From the NCBI GenBank assembly GCA_021776735.1, contig JAJFFH010000061.1, positions 1-64,000 of the forward strand: 64,000 nt of DNA, given 5' to 3'. Position 1 is the first letter of the stretch. Every line of letters starts with the position of its first letter. Below are positions 25,576 to 32,659 of this stretch, piece by piece. Source of the stretch: Planctomycetota bacterium. Its GTDB lineage: Bacteria; Planctomycetota; PLA2. Made by a program: the position numbers and the translations under genes. Below the pieces are notes generated by a model, which saw only the letters and a list, made by a program, of their open reading frames with translations, searched no databases and was not told the origin of the DNA.

Positions 25576-26153
25576 GGCTGGCCAAGGTCGAGCGCGGCCA
25601 GGGCGTGCGGTCCAAGGCGCTCTTCGGGCTGATCCGGCTTGTCACGCGCCACCGCGCGCCGGACGTCGTGCGCGTGATCCGCTACCGGCCGGCGCTGTTC
25701 GGCGAGCCGTTCGGGCGCGCGATGCAGCGGGCGATGCGCGGCCCGTCGGGTTGGTCGGTCGGCGAGCGCGAACTGTTCGCGGCGTTCACCGCCAAGCTCA
25801 ACCAGTGCCCATTCTGAACGGGTGCCCACGGCGCGGTCGCGTCGCACGAACTCGGGAAGGAACTCGTCGAAGCGGTCTACGACGACTGGCGCACGGCCCC
25901 TGTGCGGCCCAAGGTGCGCGCCGCACTCGGACTCGTCGAGACCCTGGTGAACCGTCCCGACGAAGTCGCGCCGAGTGACATCGCGCCGCTCCGCGAAGCC
26001 GGAGTGTCAGAGCAAGACATCGAAAACGTCATCGCGGTGTGCTCGCTGTTCAGCATGATCGTGCGCCTCGCGGACGCGCTGGGGTTTGAAGTACCGCCGG
26101 CCGCAACCTTCGAGAAGACCGCCGGCATTCTCCTGAAGCGCGGCTACGCGTAG
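25572..26153 (+). CDS. AhpD-like peroxidase-related selenoprotein (UGA at codon 82)
   Basis: The frame runs from ATG 25572 (GGAGG upstream) to TAG 26153, 193 residues, if the TGA at 25815-25817 is read as selenocysteine. Residues 79-86 then read C-P-F-Sec-T-G-A-H, matching the AhpD redox motif CPFCxxxH with the second Cys replaced. The regions before (RAMRGPSGWSVGERELFAAF) and after (GAVASHELGKELVEAVYDDW, NVIAVCSLFSMIVRLADALG) are both normal parts of the same fold, so this is not two genes. A stem-loop with a GGUC loop lies where a bacterial SECIS is expected (25822-25847). AhpD-like proteins use CxxC in peroxide reduction, and CxxU forms are known. No selA, selB, selC or selD gene lies in the window. 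Confidence 0.8.
25822..25847 (+). promoter_or_regulatory. Candidate bacterial SECIS element
   Basis: Downstream of the UGA, an upper stem GGCGC/GCGTC (one G-U pair) closes the loop GGTC at 25835-25838. A lower stem GTGC/GCAC lies below, separated by a 5'-side CCAC bulge. The loop begins 18 nt after the UGA, within the range expected for bacterial SECIS, and a G-rich apical loop is the SelB-binding feature known from E. coli fdhF. Confidence 0.65.
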
Positions 26154-26162
26154 GCGCTGCGG

Positions 26163-26250
26163 CGACGACCGGCTGACGCTCGAAATGGTCCGCTGGAGAC
26201 CTCATTCATTCCGACGACCGGCTGACGCTCGAATGCTCCGCTGGAGACCC
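26163..26250. repeat. Tandem direct repeat of about 38 bp
   Basis: Two copies begin CGACGACCGGCTGACGCTCG and end TCCGCTGGAGACC, at about 26163-26200 and 26213-26250. Related sequence occurs at 62502-62523 and, more weakly, 62541-62565. It is therefore a dispersed family that tends to come in pairs after gene ends. It abuts the inverted-repeat element at 26251. Confidence 0.7.
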
Positions 26251-26379
26251 ATACCGAGCCGGGATCAGAAGGATGATCTTGACGTTCCCCGCCCTACCGA
26301 CACCGCCAAAAACGGCTGCCACACGGGCTTTCGGTCCAGCGCGCGTGTCAGAATCATCCTTCTGTGCCTGGCTCGGTAT
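26251..26379. repeat. 129-bp element with long terminal inverted repeats
   Basis: Imperfect 33-nt arms lie at 26251-26283 and 26347-26379. The left arm starts ATACCGAGCC and carries CAGAAGGATGAT; the right arm ends GGCTCGGTAT. The interior is GC-rich and has no gene. The form is that of a MITE or of the palindromic target of a REP-associated transposase, but no transposase gene is near. Confidence 0.7.
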
Positions 26380-26717
26380 TGATGCAGGCTGGGTGCGCGA
26401 GCATCCGGATCGGACTCCGTGTCCGCCGACGCGAGACATCGCGCCATCGCGACCGCTACGGCGACGGCTGCGAACCGTTCCGTGGGGTCGCCCGGGTCGC
26501 GCGCCTTCACCGAGTCGTCCGCGTGGTCGGCAAGGCGCTGGCGGAAGTGGCGGCCGCTGAGGCGCGGGAGGACTGGCGCGCCGCCCGCGAGCACTACGAG
26601 TCGACCGTGTTCATCATCGACGTCAGCCTGCTCGACGTGAAGGCGGCCCTGACCCGCGCGCGGATCGACGTGCCCGCCCTGTACCGCCGCGCTCGCCTGC
26701 GGACGGTGGATCGGTGA
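26364..26717 (+). pseudogene. Possible remnant of a small helical protein
   Basis: The C-terminal part of this frame, from about 26487 (RVVGKALAEVAAAEAREDWR, then HYESTVFIIDVSLLDVKAAL), is protein-like and helical. The beginning runs through the inverted-repeat element and is not. No proper start codon precedes the good part. It may be a gene whose 5' end was replaced by the element. Family unknown. Confidence 0.3.
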
Positions 26718-26837
26718 CACGTCGATCGCCGACAGGATCCGCCGACGCCAATTCCACATCGCGGCTGCGGCGCGGTCCCCTGATCGAATAGAGTCGGTCG
26801 TGCGCAGGTAGGGAATCGTCATGCGCGGGAAGGGCCC

Positions 26838-27938
26838 ATGTTTGTTTTGTTTCCGTACGGCACGGATGCGGCGATCGGGCACCGGCCCTACGCCACCGTG
26901 GCGTTGATCGCTGCCAACCTCGCCATCGGTCTGCTGGTCGGGTTCGCGGGCGAATCGTCCGCGATCGATGCATGGGCGCTCCAGGGTGGACGCTTCACGC
27001 CGTGGACGTGGATCACCGTTTCGTTTCTGCATGCCGGCTGGGTTCATCTGCTCGCCAACATGCTGTTTCTGTGGCCGTTCGGGCTGATCGTTGAAGGGTA
27101 CGCCGGACCGCGTCGCTTCCTGGCAGCCTACTTCGCCATCTCGTTTGTCGGGGCCGGCGTGGCCCAAGTCACCATGCTGGGCTCACCCGGCGTCACTGCC
27201 GTGGGCGCGTCGCTGGCGATCTCCGGAGTGATGGCCATGGCGGCGCTGTGGGCACCACGCAACCGCCTCGACGTCTGGCTGTGGATCGTGACCATTCTTC
27301 GACGCGTCCGGCCCACTGTCTGGGGCTATTGTCTGCTTTGGGTCGTATTCGACGTTCTCCGGCTACTACTGTTCGGGATCGTATCGGCAGGCGCGGCGCA
27401 CTTGATGGGCACCGCTGCTGGCGCCGGCGCCGGCGTACTGTATCTGCGCAAGGGATGGGTCAAGTGCGATGGCTGGGACTGGTTCTCGTTGCGCGAACAT
27501 GGCCGCCCGAGGAGCCAAGCGACGGTGGGTCAAGTGCAAGACCATCCTTTGACGCGCCTTCGTGCCGCCCTCGACCGAGGCGACGCGAGCAGTGCGGACG
27601 AAATCGTGACGAATGCGAAAGAGCTGCACGACGGCGATGCCTTGACGCGCGAGGATCACCTGCGTCTTGTGTCGGGGCTTGCCGCATCACCCGCGCGCTC
27701 GGACAGGGCGATTGAGCGCCTGACGGCCTTTGTGAAACGCTACCCCGACGGGGCGGAGGAGATCCGCCTGGTGCTCGCCCGAACACTCCTCGAGACCGAC
27801 CACCCTCGTCAGGCCCTGCGCGAACTCGAGGCTCTCGAGGACGACGCGCTGACCGATCTCCAGCGTGCGCGCCGGGACGTGTTGGCCGCCGAGGCGCGAA
27901 ACCAGCGCCCGCCGACGTCGGGTCTCGAACTGGAATAG
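26838..27938 (+). CDS. Rhomboid-family membrane protein with C-terminal TPR-like domain
   Basis: 366 residues. The first 205 form a rhomboid fold: ITVSFLHAGWVHLLANMLFL with H70 and N74, the serine loop VGASLAISG with candidate nucleophile S125, and GAAHLMGTAAGAGAG with H188. The canonical GxSG is changed to GASL, so activity is not assured even though Ser and His are kept. Residues 235-360 are soluble and helical, resembling TPR units (LVLARTLLETDHPRQALREL). Rhomboid proteases cut transmembrane substrates within the membrane. The cytoplasmic TPR part may select partners. GGAAGGG upstream of the ATG is a reasonable Shine-Dalgarno. Confidence 0.8.
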   Translation: MFVLFPYGTDAAIGHRPYATVALIAANLAIGLLVGFAGESSAIDAWALQGGRFTPWTWITVSFLHAGWVHLLANMLFLWPFGLIVEGYAGPRRFLAAYFAISFVGAGVAQVTMLGSPGVTAVGASLAISGVMAMAALWAPRNRLDVWLWIVTILRRVRPTVWGYCLLWVVFDVLRLLLFGIVSAGAAHLMGTAAGAGAGVLYLRKGWVKCDGWDWFSLREHGRPRSQATVGQVQDHPLTRLRAALDRGDASSADEIVTNAKELHDGDALTREDHLRLVSGLAASPARSDRAIERLTAFVKRYPDGAEEIRLVLARTLLETDHPRQALRELEALEDDALTDLQRARRDVLAAEARNQRPPTSGLELE

Positions 27939-27962
27939 CCCCGCTTGGACAAGCCGGCTCGT

Positions 27963-28511
27963 CTACTTCGACGGGCGTTTGGAGGACTGGATCATGCGCC
28001 ACAGGGCGCGTTCGTAGCCGCCGCCGAAATCGACCTTGGTCAGGTCGCTCATCTTCAGTGCGAACTGGCCGTCCACGGTTCCTTCCACGGAGACTTCGTC
28101 CGCGATGACCCATTCGCCGTCGATCTTTATGTTGGTGCCGATGTGGCAGATGCTCTCGTCGACGCGCTCGCGGTGAAACGTGACCACCGGCTCTTCGCCC
28201 GCCGCGGAACGCACGAGCGACTCCCAACTCGAGAGATCAAGGTGCTTCACCGGCGCGGGTGAACTCGGGGACTCCTGGAGGACGCGGGTCCACGCCTGCA
28301 GGACTTCGTCGTTGCGGCGGACGAACGTCACGTCTTCGGTGCGCAGGGCGCTCGTCCCGTTGAACTCGCACTGGTCGTCGACGGTCGAAAAAACGAACAG
28401 GTCGGCCGCAACGGCGGTGACGAAGCCGCGCACGGCTCGACGATCGACGGTCTCCCGCCGAAGATCGACGAGGCACCCTTCCTGCTGGATCTGGTTCAAC
28501 AAGTCCCACAT
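27963..28511 (-). CDS. Hypothetical protein (182 aa)
   Basis: No signal peptide. The N-terminal half is beta-rich (AVRGFVTAVAADLFVFSTVD, then a charged segment), suggestive of an Sm- or Tudor-like barrel, but no family is certain. The C-terminus (GEWVIADEVSVEGTVDGQFA) is also beta. It follows the nucleotidyltransferase gene with a 19-bp gap and is probably co-transcribed with it. Confidence 0.55.
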   Translation of the reverse strand: MWDLLNQIQQEGCLVDLRRETVDRRAVRGFVTAVAADLFVFSTVDDQCEFNGTSALRTEDVTFVRRNDEVLQAWTRVLQESPSSPAPVKHLDLSSWESLVRSAAGEEPVVTFHRERVDESICHIGTNIKIDGEWVIADEVSVEGTVDGQFALKMSDLTKVDFGGGYERALWRMIQSSKRPSK

Positions 28512-28530
28512 GTGGCGCTCCTCGATCCTG

Positions 28531-29100
28531 TCAGTCTAGTTCCGAGTCCTCGGAACCCAGGCCGCGCTGGAGCTCGCGCAGCTTCGCCACGCGCGGGATG
28601 TCCTTCTTGCGGCGCGGAACGGTCAGGCGGGCCAGGATTTCGTCGATGTGCGCCACCCGCACATCCACTTCCTCGCACACCAGCGTGCACGCCCGGTCCT
28701 GCAAGGTGTCGTACGTCCCGGCGATCTCGGGAACGACATCGAAGTTCCCGAGGCGCGTCAGAAAGGAGTGGTCGAGCGTCCAGAGGTCGTCGGCGTCGGG
28801 CATCCACGCGGCTAGATCCTCTTCCGTCGTCGGCCGAGGGATCCACTTTTTTTCGCCGTCGTCTCCAACGGTCCAGTCGCCAAACGGCCCCCGCGGCTGC
28901 GCCTCGAGATCCCGCAACGCCTTGATCAGGCGCAACAGGTTCGCGTGATCGAGCGCCGGCACGATGTCGAGATCACCTGCCTCGAGTTCCGCGCCATGGA
29001 TCGCCGCCGCCACCGATCCGACCACGATGTAGTCAATTCCTCGATCCCGAAGCACCCGCAACAGCGGTTCCAGTTCGGGCGGGCAGGATTCATGCCGCAC
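28531..29100 (-). CDS. Nucleotidyltransferase-fold protein
   Basis: 189 residues. An N-terminal signature YIVVGSVAAAIHGAELEAGD then LDIVP contains the GS...DxD pattern of nucleotidyltransferases. The following regions resemble the DUF6036/AbiEii-like small family, whose members serve in toxin-antitoxin pairs or RNA modification. No classical partner is seen; the gene downstream (27963-28511) is the only candidate. A dispersed-motif copy (29119-29130) lies about 19 bp before the ATG, in the leader. Confidence 0.7.
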   Translation of the reverse strand: MRHESCPPELEPLLRVLRDRGIDYIVVGSVAAAIHGAELEAGDLDIVPALDHANLLRLIKALRDLEAQPRGPFGDWTVGDDGEKKWIPRPTTEEDLAAWMPDADDLWTLDHSFLTRLGNFDVVPEIAGTYDTLQDRACTLVCEEVDVRVAHIDEILARLTVPRRKKDIPRVAKLRELQRGLGSEDSELD

Positions 29101-29118
29101 GAAACACCTCCCAAGAGT

Positions 29119-29130
29119 ATCGCCGTCCGT
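29119..29130 (-). repeat. Dispersed motif in a 5' leader
   Basis: The AGCGTACGGACGGCGAT type of the motif lies between the start of the 29191-31494 gene's 3' end and the nucleotidyltransferase ATG at 29100. No extra hairpin is visible around it. Confidence 0.85.
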
Positions 29131-29190
29131 ACGCTATCTTGCGCGTGTCCACCCCCAATCCCTGGCGAAGACCCGTCATCGCGTGTTCGC

Positions 29191-31494
29191 TCACTGCACA
29201 TAGACGATCAAACGATCGTGTATCAGGAGCGCCACGTCCACCATGCCGTCGTGGTTCAGGTCTTCCAACACGAGTTCGTTGATGGCGCTTGCGCTGCCGC
29301 GGCGGCCGTGCATCTTCTTTTCGTAGACCGGGAAATGAAGCTTCTCGGAAAAGCCCTTTTCGCCGTCGTACGCGAGGATCTGAAGCGCGCGGTTGCCGAG
29401 GTCGACGATAACCACGTCCGGCGTTCCGCTGCCGTTCATGTCGGCCACGTCGAAGTTCCAAAAGCGCGCGTCGCGCGCCGTGCTTTCGATGCTGTGCTGC
29501 GGCTCAAGCACATAGTCGTTGCCCTGCGCGTACAGCACCCCAAAACCCTGTTTGCCCATCAGCACGATGTCGGGCCGCTTGTCGCCGTTCAGATCCGCGA
29601 CGTGCATCGAGCGCAGGTCGAGGTCGCCGATGTCCAGGTTGGCCTTGACCTCCAGGACACCGGCATCGTTGCGCGACAGGAGCGTCAGCGCTTTCTTGTC
29701 CTTGTCGAACAGCGCCACCTCGGGCTTGCCGTCCCCGTCGACATCAAGCGCGACAACGCCCTGGATGCGGCTCCGCGGCGTCGCGCCGTTCGCCTGGTCC
29801 ACGACGCGCAGCGAGACCTTCGTCTCGTCCTTGCCCGAGGGGCTCGTGTCGAGCACGATGCCGCGCGCGAAGTTCTTGGTCGCGACGAGCAGCTCCGGCT
29901 TGCCGTCGCCGTCGAGGTCGCCCTCGTTCACAGCGTCGCGCGACAGGTTGCGGACGAGACCCGCGCGGTACTCGCGTCCGCCCTCGCCCAGATCCTCAAA
30001 GCCTTTCTCTGTCGCGCGCAACACCTTCATGGGGCCGTACTTGTCGAAGAGCAGGAGATCCTTTTTCCCGTCGCGGTCGATGTCGAGCAGGAGCGCGCCG
30101 TCGGACGCCGCCTTCACCGGCAGCTTCGTTTCGGAACGGCCATCGGCCCGGACGACCACCGCGCGAAAGTCCTTCTTACCCGCTTCAAGGACGATGAGCA
30201 GGTCATCCTTCTTGTCGCCGTCGAGATCGGCGGCGTCGATCGTGCGCGGCGTGCCCTTCAGCTCGAGCAACGTCGGAAACGGCAGCTTGCCGTTGTCGTA
30301 CCGGCTCACGCCAACCGCACGCTCGCCGGACGAGCTGACGATGACCTCACCCTTGCCGTCGCCGTCGAGGTCGGCCACGAGTACATGCTCGGAGTTCGAT
30401 AGCGACGGATAGACGCGCCGGCCCGAGAGGCGGCCGCTCTTGTCCTGAAGATACAGCGCCACCTGCGCGTTGCCGGGCTCGGTGACCGCAAGATCGAGCA
30501 GGCCGTCGCCGTTCACGTCGCCGATCGCCATCGAACGCGCCTTGCTTCCCCCGGTCTCCTCGAACGCGTGCATCTGAACGCTGCCGAGACCCGAAGGCGC
30601 CTTGCGCTTGGCGAGCTTGTAGGAACGCAACACGCCTGAACTGCGCTGCACGGCGAGCAGTTCCTGGCCCTTCGATTTCTTGTCGACGTCGTAAAACCCC
30701 GCGACGCGAAACGGCGACATGCGAAAGCCGAGTTCGGCGCCGAGACTCCCGTCGGGCTGCTGGAAGCGCACGCGCAGCGGCCGGGTGCTCTTGAACGAGA
30801 CGTGCACCAGGTCAACACGGCCGTCGCCGTTCAGGTCTGCACAGTCCAGTCCCGAAATGTCCTTTTCGTGCGGGATCTTCACCGGCTCCTTGAGCGTCCC
30901 CTTCTTGGTCTGGGAGAGGATCGCGGTGTACCCGCGACCCAACAGACAAAGATCGGTGCGGCCGTCGCCGTTGATGTCCACCGCGGCGAGCGCGCCGCTG
31001 CTCGTCGAGCCGTCGGTGATCGGGAACGTGACCGTCTTGCCGAACGCACCCTTGCCGTCGCCGTACGTGACGACAAGCTCAGCGGGCTTGCCGTAGTAGG
31101 CGATATCGACGTTGCCGTCGCCGTTCAGGTCCTCGGCCACGAGGCTGGTCACGTTTTTCTCGGTGAGGATTTCCTTGCGCTCGAAGAACTGGTCGTCGGC
31201 CAGCGCGTTCGGCAGCGGGTCGCCGGTCTTGGTCTTGGGCGCCACCGGGTCCTTGCGCCGCAGAAACAGCTCGATGCGCGCCTTGGAGTTGTTGGCCACC
31301 AGCAGATCCAAGAGACCGTCGTTGTCAGCGTCGCACGCGGTCAGGTGCGAGATGCGACGCGCGATCTTGTAGATCTCGTGTCCTTCGAACCCGTACGGCT
31401 CCGCAGTGGAGTCCTGAGTGGGCTTCCGAGGGGGCTCTTCGGCCCCGGCGAGAGTACAAACAAGAGCGGTCAAGAGCAGGCCCCGGATCTTCAT
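29191..31494 (-). CDS. Secreted FG-GAP/VCBS repeat protein
   Basis: 767 residues with signal peptide MKIRGLLLTALVCTLAGAEE. It consists of about ten repeats, each with a calcium-binding DxDxDG-type loop (CDADNDGLLDLLV, DLNGDGNVDIAYYG, DLDGDGKPELLVATKNF, DVDGDGKPEVALFDK). The repeats form an integrin-like beta-propeller. Such proteins are exported and bind ligands or surfaces. It shares a 54-bp divergent intergenic region with the HtrA-like gene (31549), so the two may be co-regulated. Confidence 0.85.
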   Translation of the reverse strand: MKIRGLLLTALVCTLAGAEEPPRKPTQDSTAEPYGFEGHEIYKIARRISHLTACDADNDGLLDLLVANNSKARIELFLRRKDPVAPKTKTGDPLPNALADDQFFERKEILTEKNVTSLVAEDLNGDGNVDIAYYGKPAELVVTYGDGKGAFGKTVTFPITDGSTSSGALAAVDINGDGRTDLCLLGRGYTAILSQTKKGTLKEPVKIPHEKDISGLDCADLNGDGRVDLVHVSFKSTRPLRVRFQQPDGSLGAELGFRMSPFRVAGFYDVDKKSKGQELLAVQRSSGVLRSYKLAKRKAPSGLGSVQMHAFEETGGSKARSMAIGDVNGDGLLDLAVTEPGNAQVALYLQDKSGRLSGRRVYPSLSNSEHVLVADLDGDGKGEVIVSSSGERAVGVSRYDNGKLPFPTLLELKGTPRTIDAADLDGDKKDDLLIVLEAGKKDFRAVVVRADGRSETKLPVKAASDGALLLDIDRDGKKDLLLFDKYGPMKVLRATEKGFEDLGEGGREYRAGLVRNLSRDAVNEGDLDGDGKPELLVATKNFARGIVLDTSPSGKDETKVSLRVVDQANGATPRSRIQGVVALDVDGDGKPEVALFDKDKKALTLLSRNDAGVLEVKANLDIGDLDLRSMHVADLNGDKRPDIVLMGKQGFGVLYAQGNDYVLEPQHSIESTARDARFWNFDVADMNGSGTPDVVIVDLGNRALQILAYDGEKGFSEKLHFPVYEKKMHGRRGSASAINELVLEDLNHDGMVDVALLIHDRLIVYVQ

Positions 31495-31548
31495 GGCGGA
31501 ATCGTAACGGAGGCGGGTAAACCGAGGGTAGAATCGGGCCTGATCGCC

Positions 31549-32571
31549 ATGAAAATCATCGCCGTCCGTACGCTACTGTCACTGTCCGCCACGTTTCTCC
31601 TCTTGCCGGCCACCGCCGCTGCCGCCGACGTGTTCCGACTCGGAGGCGGCCGCAAGGTCGAGGGCAAACTCATCAAGGAGACATCGGAGGCGTACTTCGT
31701 CGATATCGGTTTCACGATCGTCTCGCTGCCGAAGAAGTCGGTGACGAAGCACCTGAAGGACGAGGCCAAGGACCACCGGCCCGGCGCCGCGACGAAGATC
31801 TCCCGCGACCTCTACTCCACGGTCGATCGCGACGAGACGACGGTCAAGGAAAACGTCAAGCGCACGGCCAGCTGCGTGGTCATGGTGCAGACCCCGAGCG
31901 GACTCGGCTCGGGCTTCATCATCACCAAGGACGGTTACCTGATCACGAACGACCATGTGGTCCAGGGCGAGACGAAGCTCACCGTCGTCATGTTCGAGAA
32001 GGACAAGAGCGGCAAGCTCAACCGGCGCAAGGTGAAGAACGTCAAGATCGTCGCGACCAACGCGTACCTCGACCTCGCGCTGCTCAAGATCGAGGGCGAA
32101 AAGAACCTGCCGCATGTGTACATGGGCGACGTCAAGGACATGCGCGTCGGCGAAACCGTGTACGCGATCGGCAACCCGCTCGGCCTTGAGCGCTCCGTCT
32201 CCCGCGGCATCGTCTCGCTCAAGAACCGGCCCTTCGAGGGCCTTGTCTACGTCCAGACGACGACGCAGATCAACCCGGGGAACTCCGGCGGCCCCCTGTT
32301 CAACATGAAGGGCGAGGTCGTCGGGGTGACCAACATGGGTATCCTGTCCGGCCAGGGCCTCAACTTCGCGATCCCCGTGAGCGTAGTGAAGGGCTTTTTG
32401 CGCAACCGCGACGCGTTCCTCTACGACAAGGACAATCCGAACACCGGCTACCGCTATCTCCCGCCGCCGAAAAAACCCGGCCGCACGCCCGGCACCGGCC
32501 GGTCTCCCAAGGATCTGAGGGCCCCGAAGGCCCCGGCAAAAGACAAACCTGCCGACAGCCGACACGGATAG
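31549..32571 (+). CDS. HtrA-like periplasmic serine protease without PDZ domain
   Basis: 340 residues from the ATG at 31549. The signal peptide is MKIIAVRTLLSLSATFLLLP, of which IIAVRTL is encoded by a dispersed-motif copy (core 31558-31569). Residues 27-70 are a small beta domain (VFRLGGGRKVEGKLIKETSE), also seen in the metallopeptidase-like gene. The S1C protease domain has H136 (TNDHVV), D175 (LDLALL) and S246 (GNSGGPL). The C-terminus is a Pro/Lys-rich tail; no PDZ domain follows, unlike DegP or DegS. Likely a periplasmic quality-control or processing protease. It is divergent from the FG-GAP protein. Confidence 0.9.
   Translation: MKIIAVRTLLSLSATFLLLPATAAAADVFRLGGGRKVEGKLIKETSEAYFVDIGFTIVSLPKKSVTKHLKDEAKDHRPGAATKISRDLYSTVDRDETTVKENVKRTASCVVMVQTPSGLGSGFIITKDGYLITNDHVVQGETKLTVVMFEKDKSGKLNRRKVKNVKIVATNAYLDLALLKIEGEKNLPHVYMGDVKDMRVGETVYAIGNPLGLERSVSRGIVSLKNRPFEGLVYVQTTTQINPGNSGGPLFNMKGEVVGVTNMGILSGQGLNFAIPVSVVKGFLRNRDAFLYDKDNPNTGYRYLPPPKKPGRTPGTGRSPKDLRAPKAPAKDKPADSRHG
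31558..31569 (-). repeat. Dispersed motif encoding part of a signal peptide
   Basis: The motif, in reverse orientation relative to the gene, lies at codons 4-7 of the HtrA-like gene and encodes IAVR within the n-region of its signal peptide, immediately after the start codon. Confidence 0.85.
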
Positions 32572-32590
32572 TCCGAGCCTGAGTTAGCCT

Positions 32591-32602
32591 ACGGACGGCG
32601 AT
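32591..32602 (+). repeat. Dispersed motif between two co-directional genes
   Basis: A perfect core lies 20 bp after the HtrA-like stop and about 60 bp before the DUF3352 start. No inverted partner accompanies it. Confidence 0.85.
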
Positions 32603-32659
32603 GTTTTGGGCGTCGCCGATGACTGTTTTCTCTCCGGTCCCACAACCGAGAATCGACTT

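Noticed and set aside
23195..25645. One 816-codon frame across the TPR, sigma and YlbF genes
   Set aside because: Only the part up to 24148 is protein-like; upstream residues are Arg/Ala-rich noise antisense to, or out of frame with, the sigma and YlbF genes.
25572..26153. Ordinary nonsense mutation splitting an AhpD gene
   Set aside because: The TGA is exactly at a redox Cys, the flanks are undamaged, the downstream half has no own start signal, and a SECIS-like loop follows.
26265..27167. Minus-strand 300-codon frame over the rhomboid start
   Set aside because: It spans a repeat element and is antisense to the rhomboid gene, with no protein-like pattern.
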